From: Saprospiraceae bacterium
Lineage (GTDB): Bacteria; Bacteroidota; Bacteroidia; Chitinophagales; Saprospiraceae
Assembly (NCBI GenBank): GCA_027009605.1
Contig: JALVCY010000032.1
Span: forward strand, 1-5,775
Direction of reading: 5' to 3'
Length of the DNA: 5,775 nucleotides
The notes below the pieces were generated by a model. It was not told the DNA's origin. It did no database searches and saw nothing but the letters and a program-made list of their open reading frames with translations. Positions 1-4,763 of this stretch are shown here, in pieces (within the stretch, counting starts at the first letter, position 1; each line of letters starts with the position of its first letter). The translations under genes and the position numbers were made by a program.

Positions 1-24
1 TGCCAAGAGTTTACGGTAAAAGGG

Positions 25-303
25 CTACCATCCCCAAAATGAAATAACCCAAATGATTGCGCCCATGAGACTCAAGACCAAAAAGAAGTAGAGTAGTATA
101 GGTTTTAGCCGTTTTCTTTTGGCGGCTCGAAGCTGCTGTGGGGTGAGTTCGATGTAAGGCTCTGTGCTGGTCTCGGATTTCGTGGATTCCCAATGAAAAT
201 GATCTTCATAATTTTTCTTCTTCGTCAAGAAGAATCGCCCACTTTTTAGTGATTTTTTTAGTTTTAAATTCTGTTCTGTTGTATGTTGACCCATGTATCC
301 CAT
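25..303 (-). CDS. Small single-helix membrane protein, unknown function
   Basis: A 92-residue protein that I do not recognise. The N-terminal two thirds is hydrophilic and Lys/Ser/Thr/Glu-rich. A basic cluster (AKRKRLK, about residues 61-67) leads into one strongly hydrophobic helix at about residues 69-90, and the protein ends two residues later in GW. By the positive-inside rule the N-terminus should be cytoplasmic, so this is a C-terminally anchored membrane protein. The start could be Met1 (303) or Met4 (294); an A/G-rich stretch (AAAGAAAAAA on the minus strand) just upstream of Met1 favours the first. It lies 110 bp downstream of the S41-like gene on the same strand, so read-through is possible. 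The part of the gene at 121-180 is clearly richer in G+C (35 of 60 bases) than the genes to its right, which suggests it belongs to the host backbone. An overlapping shorter frame at 11-193 is judged a shadow. Function is unknown; that it is a gene is fairly likely. Confidence 0.6.
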   Translation of the reverse strand: MGYMGQHTTEQNLKLKKSLKSGRFFLTKKKNYEDHFHWESTKSETSTEPYIELTPQQLRAAKRKRLKPILLYFFLVLSLMGAIIWVISFWGW

Positions 304-375
304 AATATTTTTTCTTTGTAATTTAGACCTAATTCATCTGTGGTTTTATTCATTTTCGCTAAATGCTTGGTTTTT

Positions 376-402
376 TTCGACGAAATTGGCAGATTCGTTG
401 AA
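376..402. repeat. Short imperfect inverted repeat in intergenic spacer
   Basis: A 9-base arm TTCGACGAA (376-384) and its partner TTCGTTGAA (394-402) flank a 9-base loop. Read on the plus strand all nine positions can pair if one G-U wobble is allowed; on the minus strand one A-C mismatch results. It sits in the 110-bp spacer after the S41-like gene. The T-run (371-377) precedes the hairpin on the plus strand, so on the minus strand an A-run follows it. That is not the layout of a Rho-independent terminator for the minus-strand gene. It may be chance. Confidence 0.3.
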
Positions 403-413
403 TGCTCCAAATC

Positions 414-1499
414 CTATTTGTTTGCTGGATTTTCAATCAACCCCACCGGAATTTGCCCGTTTATCAAAGGATAATCACAGTGAAGCATATCGTCATTTCG
501 ATGCTTACTATTTTCATCTACAATTAGCCTTGAAGTGGCAATATACAAGTAAAATCCACTCCTTGGTAGCACTACGGCTGTATTGTTTCCAAAAGTGTTA
601 AACAACGAACTTGGGTCACTTCCCAAAACCAAATAACCATCTTTTTTTAAATGGTAAGTAGCCAACATCGCTCCCGAGATAATGGTGGAGTCAACCAATA
701 AATATTTGTGCTCAATATGATTTTGATTTTTTACCTTAACCAACTTGCCCCGCTTAACAAAATAATCTCCTTCTCTTTTGTATTTTTGTATTCTTCTTAC
801 AAGATTCACAGGAATCTCTAGTGCACTATTTTTTCGCTTAATTTTTGTCCATTCAAATAGTTGAAAATCTTTTGTCATGGTGTTTTCCAAAAAATCCTGT
901 ACCAAATTACTATAGCCTACCAGATTACCCCTTATATCAATAATTATTCTGTTTATTTTAGGATTCTTTTTTAGAATTTTAAATTTTCTGAGAGTTCTTT
1001 TTAATTTCCAACGACTTGTGAAATTCGGTAGCCGAAGCAAGATAGTTTCTTCATCAACCATTACACATTTGAAGCCGGATTTATTCCGTTTTAGTTTGGC
1101 AGAAACAATTCTTGTGTGCCCGTCATCTATAGTTGAAATGACGGCCTTTAGCCTAGTCAAAAAACTATCCAAACTGATGCTTTCTTGTATCTCTGCAATG
1201 TTGTTCAGTCCGCTAATAATTTCTTTTTCCCGGCCTTCCCAATTTATATCGAAGTGCTTCTTTTTTAGTTTTTTTATTGTAAACTTGATGTCTGTTCTAA
1301 TTTGTTTGGGCGATATTTTTTTCCAACCATACAACGCTATATCTGGTTGAATATCAGCGCTTTGTCCGATTTTTGTTTCAGGTTTTGTAATACCCGTAGG
1401 TACACACGTCCGCACGTCCCAACGCGGGACTAAAATCACCTGCGCATTTATACTCGTGAACCAAGAAATAAACAGAAGTAGGATGAATAATCCTTTCAT
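414..1499 (-). CDS. Secreted S41-like (tail-specific protease fold) protein, divergent
   Basis: A 361-residue protein with a signal peptide: hydrophobic residues 4-16 and a likely cleavage after INA (residue 19) before Gln20. S41 peptidase landmarks appear in order: a helical N-terminal part with the LKKKHFDINW pattern (78-87), DDGHTR (125-130), the beta-strand motif IIIDIRGN (185-192), the nucleophile region VDSTIISGAM (269-278) with Ser275 at the expected position, VLGSDPSS (291-298), and an LPRSGFYLYIATSR strand (311-324). In the family this fold cuts exported polypeptides using a Ser with Lys or other partners. Here the usual Gly-Gly after the DxRGN motif reads LVGY, the acidic residue that often follows the nucleophile motif (SAxE) is Met278, and no Lys follows in the CtpA-type TFGKG position. 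Activity is therefore uncertain. No PDZ domain is seen. The protein is Lys/Arg-rich. No TAnnTTTG element is evident just upstream. S41 fold assignment is fairly sure; proteolytic function is inferred. Confidence 0.8.
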   Translation of the reverse strand: MKGLFILLLFISWFTSINAQVILVPRWDVRTCVPTGITKPETKIGQSADIQPDIALYGWKKISPKQIRTDIKFTIKKLKKKHFDINWEGREKEIISGLNNIAEIQESISLDSFLTRLKAVISTIDDGHTRIVSAKLKRNKSGFKCVMVDEETILLRLPNFTSRWKLKRTLRKFKILKKNPKINRIIIDIRGNLVGYSNLVQDFLENTMTKDFQLFEWTKIKRKNSALEIPVNLVRRIQKYKREGDYFVKRGKLVKVKNQNHIEHKYLLVDSTIISGAMLATYHLKKDGYLVLGSDPSSLFNTFGNNTAVVLPRSGFYLYIATSRLIVDENSKHRNDDMLHCDYPLINGQIPVGLIENPANK

Positions 1500-1641
1500 T
1501 TTTTGTTAAATTTGATTGAAACTATTTCTGATTATGCAGGTTGAAAGCGTGTTTTTTGAATGGTAAAGAGCTGCCTTGCGAAGTAGGGGTTTTAATTGGA
1601 CTAAGGGGAATTTTTTGGTTGGGAGTATGCCGTATCCCTTT
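1500..1641. other. Intergenic spacer between hydrolase operon and S41-like gene
   Basis: This 142-bp stretch separates the stop of the serine hydrolase lipoprotein from the start of the S41-like gene, both on the minus strand. It has no convincing ORF. Near the hydrolase stop, GGGAgTA (1621-1627) and TATCCC (1633-1638) form a weak bulged hairpin without a good U-tract, so it is not called a terminator. No clear minus-strand TAnnTTTG promoter for the S41-like gene was found, so that gene may use a non-canonical promoter or be read through from the hydrolase operon. Confidence 0.5.
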
Positions 1642-2709
1642 CTATTTACAGCTTTCAATCAGTAAATTCATCAACTCATTTCTTTCGTCCCAAAATTGTT
1701 CGTTGGTGTAAGGAAATGCGGTATAAACGGCAACAAGATTTTTGTTTGGAGCCACAAGTAAGAATTGTCCACCGTGTCCTAATGCACAATAGGCATCAAA
1801 GGATGGTAAAATCCAAAAATAATATCCGTAGGGTTCACTGTTGAAGTTAGCAGATGTCAGAATGCTGGTGGCTTCCGACAAATAGTTGGTGTCAATAATG
1901 GTATCATTTTTCCAAACTCCATTTTGTAACAATAGTTGCCCAATTTTACCGAAGTCACGTGGTTTTAAATAGAGACTAAATGCTCCAAAAGTTGTATTAT
2001 CTTTTGAATATTCCCATTGCCAATCGGTAATGTTTAAGGGAGAAAACAGTTTGCTATTCGCATAATCGCTTAATGTTTGGTTGGCTTTTTTTTCAATCAC
2101 CTTTGAAATTAAATGCGGTGCTCCATCATTGTATTTCATTATAGTGCCCGGAGTATATATTTGGGGCTGTTTTAATACAAATTCAATGGAATTTTCACTG
2201 GTTTCATACAGTTGTTGTGTATGAACACTATTGTCAAATTCTAATCCTGTTTGCATCAATAATGCATCTTTTATAGAAATTGTCCTTTTGCTTTGGACTT
2301 CATCAAAATACTCCGGATAAATAGAGTATAACAACTCATCTAGCGAGTCAATTTTATTGTTTTGGATGGCAACACCGACCATCAGTGATGTAATAGATTT
2401 GGTACAGGACTGAATGTTGTGTATTCTGTCAATATCGGTTTTATCATTTGGGTAGGCTTCTGCGATAAGTTTCCCATTTCTAAAAACCAATAGACTTCTG
2501 GCCATCAAGAATCTATTATCTTGGTAAATTAATTGATAGGCTTTTTCTAATAAATCTCTGTCAACATGTTCGTTCGCCGGGGTTGAAATTTGCCAATCGT
2601 CCGTGATGCTTTGTGGGGTAAAACCATTAAATTCCTGTTTAAGATTTTCATCTTTTAGGCAAGAAGAAAATGTCCCAATAGTAAGTAGAATTAGAAGAAG
2701 ATTTTTCAT
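1642..2709 (-). CDS. Lipoprotein serine hydrolase, class-C beta-lactamase/PBP-like family
   Basis: A 355-residue protein of the beta-lactamase-related family (Pfam Beta-lactamase, PF00144 type). The catalytic motifs are intact: SxxK as Ser101-Cys-Thr-Lys104, the YxN-type motif as Tyr193-Asn-Asp195, and the KTG-equivalent HGG as Gly311-His-Gly-Gly314 on a predicted beta-strand. Residues 1-16 are a hydrophobic signal followed by Cys17 in TFSSC, a lipobox-like site, so the mature protein should be a lipid-anchored envelope enzyme. Length and motif order match this large family, whose members include esterases, D-amino-acid peptidases and beta-lactamases. The substrate cannot be read from sequence, and antibiotic resistance should not be assumed. 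The ATG overlaps the TAA stop of the upstream barrel gene (TAATG, 2707-2711), which fixes the start and implies an operon with coupled translation. Family call is sure; biochemical role is open. Confidence 0.93.
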   Translation of the reverse strand: MKNLLLILLTIGTFSSCLKDENLKQEFNGFTPQSITDDWQISTPANEHVDRDLLEKAYQLIYQDNRFLMARSLLVFRNGKLIAEAYPNDKTDIDRIHNIQSCTKSITSLMVGVAIQNNKIDSLDELLYSIYPEYFDEVQSKRTISIKDALLMQTGLEFDNSVHTQQLYETSENSIEFVLKQPQIYTPGTIMKYNDGAPHLISKVIEKKANQTLSDYANSKLFSPLNITDWQWEYSKDNTTFGAFSLYLKPRDFGKIGQLLLQNGVWKNDTIIDTNYLSEATSILTSANFNSEPYGYYFWILPSFDAYCALGHGGQFLLVAPNKNLVAVYTAFPYTNEQFWDERNELMNLLIESCK

Positions 2710-2711
2710 TA
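2707..2711 (-). promoter_or_regulatory. TAATG stop/start overlap (translational coupling)
   Basis: On the minus strand these five bases read TAATG: TAA ends the barrel-like gene and ATG begins the lipoprotein hydrolase, sharing one A. Such overlaps normally mean that ribosomes terminating on the first gene reinitiate on the second. This ties the two products together in amount. Confidence 0.8.
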
Positions 2712-3476
2712 AAAATAGATTTTAAAGCTTAAATTATGTTGCATATTCCGAAAGGGCAAAGGTTCTTTAAATCTGCTGTAATCAAAGGTATAAACAATGG
2801 CTTGATGGATTTTATCAGAAATTTTGAATTGGTATTCACTTTGAAAACAAATATTTATTGCTTGATTTACTGTCCCAAATTGATAATTGCTATGCATACT
2901 TTTTATAATTCCCCCGGCAGAAACATCATCAATTTTATGGTTTCTATGCAATTCCGGACGGCTAAATAAGGAGAAAGCAGAAATATTTAAGTCTAAGACA
3001 AGTGTTTTTTTATCGTTAATAAAGTATTGAAATTGGTTTGAAAGTTCTAAGGAGAAATCATCTGCCCAATACAAATGACTTTCATCCCAATTAGGATAAA
3101 AACTTAAACGATAATTTGCAGATAAACTGGGGCCGAGAAAGAATTGGTATTTTCCTGTCTTTTTTAGATTAAATAAATAACCATAATCTCCTTTTAATTG
3201 GATATTCGTTGACCTAGTGGCATTTTCATACTTTGTTTTAATTTTTGAAAACAAAAAAGACACATTGTACCGTGACCGATTCTTTTTCTCCTTTTTTCTA
3301 GTATATTTAAGTAGAAGGGAAGTGCCAGAATGAACTTTTGGGTGAATAGTCTTTTCCTTTATTTGGTTTAATCCAAATGACAATTGAAAGCTATTCTTTT
3401 TCTTTAGGGCATCAGCTTGAGCCACCATGATTGTAGTGCATACTAATAAGAAAAATATGGTAATACTTTGTTTCAT
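2709..3476 (-). CDS. Outer-membrane beta-barrel-like protein
   Basis: A 255-residue protein starting MKQSITIFF. Residues 1-19 form a signal peptide with likely cleavage at MVA before Gln20 or just after, the usual Bacteroidota 'AQ' type. The mature part is dominated by alternating hydrophobic/polar strands with aromatic ends (for example 70-78, 92-102, 109-117, 141-152, 158-170, 207-217, 226-234, 247-255) and short polar turns, and it ends in Phe255 (NLSFKIYF), as in outer-membrane barrels. No family is recognised by name. The frame is open to 3611, but those 45 extra residues would bury the signal peptide, and a promoter-like TATATTTG lies inside that stretch at 3506-3513, so the start is placed at 3476. 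Its TAA stop overlaps the ATG of the serine hydrolase lipoprotein by one base. This suggests the barrel and lipid-anchored enzyme are made together, possibly as an outer-membrane pair; that partnership is inference. Confidence 0.78.
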   Translation of the reverse strand: MKQSITIFFLLVCTTIMVAQADALKKKNSFQLSFGLNQIKEKTIHPKVHSGTSLLLKYTRKKEKKNRSRYNVSFLFSKIKTKYENATRSTNIQLKGDYGYLFNLKKTGKYQFFLGPSLSANYRLSFYPNWDESHLYWADDFSLELSNQFQYFINDKKTLVLDLNISAFSLFSRPELHRNHKIDDVSAGGIIKSMHSNYQFGTVNQAINICFQSEYQFKISDKIHQAIVYTFDYSRFKEPLPFRNMQHNLSFKIYF

Positions 3477-3505
3477 TTTTATGCTTGCAGAAAATGACAT
3501 TAACA

Positions 3506-3513
3506 CAAATATA
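3506..3513 (-). promoter_or_regulatory. Bacteroidota-type -7 promoter element for barrel-hydrolase operon
   Basis: The minus strand reads TATATTTG here, an exact match to the TAnnTTTG -7 element recognised by the Bacteroidota primary sigma factor. It lies 29 bases upstream of the chosen barrel start, giving a leader of roughly 20-25 bases. No clear TTG/TTTG -33 element was seen at the usual distance, so the call rests on one element in A+T-rich DNA. Confidence 0.45.
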
Positions 3514-3666
3514 CATATAAACCCGTGCTTTTTCCTGTTTTTAGGCACATTATTCAAAAAAAATGGAACTAATGACCTACTAAAATCATCCGCTCGACTA
3601 GGCTTGCCCATAAATCCAGCGAAAAAAAAATGGCTGCCAGACTATACAAAGATGCCAAACATTTCT

Positions 3667-3674
3667 TAACTTTG
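3667..3674 (+). promoter_or_regulatory. Bacteroidota-type -7 promoter element for the 113-residue membrane protein
   Basis: TAACTTTG matches TAnnTTTG exactly and lies 51 bases upstream of the ATG at 3726. A transcript from here would have a leader of roughly 45 bases. No good -33 TTTG element is visible upstream. With the minus-strand element at 3506-3513 this makes the 3477-3725 spacer a likely divergent promoter region. Confidence 0.45.
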
Positions 3675-3725
3675 TCCAACTTCTGTTCAAAGAATTGGGT
3701 ACACTTCGCCAAAACGAATTATGAA

Positions 3726-4067
3726 ATGAAAAAATGGCTTTTTAAGCTTTCAATATTATTGAATATCTTATTCTTGTTGGGGTGGTTTTTAAGTTGGATT
3801 AGTTCGCCAAGCTATGAAATGGGTAGATTAGAGAAAAACCTTGAGATTGGTTATTTTACCGGTGATTCAACAATTTTTGTATTACCTAAAGGTCTTACGG
3901 TTAGGAATGCATCACAACGTGGGCTAGCAGCCATTGGCCAGTTTGAAAATGAAAGATTTCAAATAGTCATTACATCAAGCGACCCAAGCTTGATTAGATA
4001 TGATTTGCCCAAAGACAGTTTCGATACTTTTGGGAATTACTATTCGGCTGATGTTAAGAAAAATTGA
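3726..4067 (+). CDS. Membrane-anchored small protein with extracytoplasmic domain, unknown function
   Basis: A 113-residue protein, the only plus-strand gene here; I do not recognise a named family. Lys2-Lys3 and one hydrophobic helix (about residues 4-26, Trp/Leu-rich) form an uncleaved signal anchor. About 85 residues follow, with an ordered, low-Lys, beta-rich look: IGYFTGDSTIFVLPKGLTV (41-59), GLAAIGQFENERFQIVITS (66-84), then DPSLIRYDLP (86-95) and a C-terminal FGNYYSADV (102-110). There is no Cys in the exposed part and no recognisable catalytic triad. The frame is open from 3630, but those 32 extra residues precede the signal anchor and include the promoter-like TAACTTTG, so the ATG at 3726 is preferred. 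Its upstream region is A-rich without a strong Shine-Dalgarno. It is transcribed away from the barrel-hydrolase operon and converges with the PP2C gene, only six bases apart. Gene call fairly sure; function unknown. Confidence 0.72.
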   Translation: MKKWLFKLSILLNILFLLGWFLSWISSPSYEMGRLEKNLEIGYFTGDSTIFVLPKGLTVRNASQRGLAAIGQFENERFQIVITSSDPSLIRYDLPKDSFDTFGNYYSADVKKN

Positions 4068-4073
4068 CCTTCT

Positions 4074-4709
4074 TCATGGTTTCAACAACATCAACGTCAT
4101 ATCATCAAATTGAGTAAGTTGGTTTAAGTGCATAATCTGATCAAATTTACTTTCCCAATTTTCTGAATTGATGATTAATGCCAATTCATCTTTGTATCCT
4201 TTTCTATTTGTAGAAATCCCATCGGTCATTAGTGCAAAACTAGTGTTTCTCTTCAGTTTTCCACCACTTTTAATGCTGCTTGGTAATTCATCCGGTTGAA
4301 TCCTAAAAGCACTTTCAGGAGTTAACTCATCTATTGTATCATTTTCAAATTTTAGAATTAAACTATCTCCAATTCCGAAATAGTGATATTTCAGCGTTTT
4401 CTTATCTATTATTACAGCAACTAATGTGGTTAGCATGCCTTTACATTTTCCTTTTGTGGAATAGATTTTTTCATAAGTTTTTCTCAAACTTTGGGCAAGC
4501 CCTAGCTTGACTCCTAAGGTCTTAAATTTATTGTTATAAAAAGCTACTAGATCCTTACAAGCTTGTTCTGACGCTTTCCAATCACACGCATTTCCTCCAA
4601 CACCGTCTGCAACGATGGCAATAATTACAGAATCGTCTTCATAGAAATTATAGCTATCCCCATTTTTTAATTTCCCTTTGTTCGGAACACTTTTGACTAT
4701 ATGTTTCAT
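4074..4709 (-). CDS. PP2C-type serine/threonine protein phosphatase, minimal stand-alone
   Basis: A 211-residue cytoplasmic protein (no signal peptide or membrane helix) with the PP2C motif set in order: KNGDSY (15-20, metal Asp18), VADGVGG (33-39, metal Asp35), GMLTTLVAVI (91-100), GIGDS (112-116), MTDGIS (161-166, metal Asp163) and FDDMT (201-205, metal Asp202/203). These enzymes use two or more Mg/Mn ions to remove phosphate from Ser/Thr, and usually oppose a Hanks-type kinase. Odd points: the first motif, normally RxxNED, reads KLKNGD, so Lys13 replaces the phosphate-contacting Arg and Gly replaces Glu. The segment between GDS and TDG is short, so the flap region is largely absent, and total length is below the roughly 240 residues usual for bacterial PP2Cs. 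It resembles the short stand-alone PP2C group (Pfam PP2C_2-like) that can pair with kinase or vWA genes, but neither is visible nearby. Codon use is A+T-rich like the genes to its left. Family call is strong; activity is likely. Confidence 0.9.
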   Translation of the reverse strand: MKHIVKSVPNKGKLKNGDSYNFYEDDSVIIAIVADGVGGNACDWKASEQACKDLVAFYNNKFKTLGVKLGLAQSLRKTYEKIYSTKGKCKGMLTTLVAVIIDKKTLKYHYFGIGDSLILKFENDTIDELTPESAFRIQPDELPSSIKSGGKLKRNTSFALMTDGISTNRKGYKDELALIINSENWESKFDQIMHLNQLTQFDDMTLMLLKP

Positions 4710-4736
4710 TTTTCATCATTCTCAATACACTTCAAA

Positions 4737-4763
4737 CCCCAATCTACCCCCTAAACACCCAAC
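4737..4763 (-). other. G-rich spacer between T9SS protein gene and PP2C gene
   Basis: On the minus strand the 54-bp gap between the T9SS protein stop and the PP2C start carries GGG, GGGGG and GGGG runs (complements of 4758-4760, 4747-4751 and 4737-4740), preceded by a GG pair. A further GGG lies 24 bases upstream inside the coding end (4785-4787). Three runs are too few for a standard three-tetrad quadruplex unless the distant run takes part; a two-tetrad form is possible. No promoter match was seen between here and the PP2C start, so PP2C could be read from the upstream gene. Confidence 0.35.

Noticed and set aside
371..402. Rho-independent terminator after the S41-like gene
   Set aside because: A hairpin is present, but in the direction of transcription it is followed by an A-run instead of a U-run, and one pair is mismatched on that strand.
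293..601. Plus-strand open frame of 102 codons
   Set aside because: It lies mostly antisense to the S41-like gene and its spacer, is Phe/Leu/Cys-rich in an unordered way and shows no motif; it is a shadow frame.
1018..1350. Plus-strand open frame of 110 codons inside the S41-like gene
   Set aside because: It is fully antisense to well-supported S41 motifs (DDGHTR region) and has no family features.
1507..1514. Plus-strand TAAATTTG resembling a -7 promoter element
   Set aside because: No plus-strand gene follows; in A+T-rich DNA such an octamer is expected by chance.
1642..2709. Calling the lipoprotein a beta-lactamase resistance gene
   Set aside because: The fold and SxxK/YxN/HGG motifs are shared by esterases and peptidases; nothing points to beta-lactam hydrolysis and the KTG motif is HGG here.
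3477..3611. N-terminal extension of the barrel-like protein
   Set aside because: It would place the signal peptide at residue 46 and would be transcribed only from upstream of the promoter-like element.
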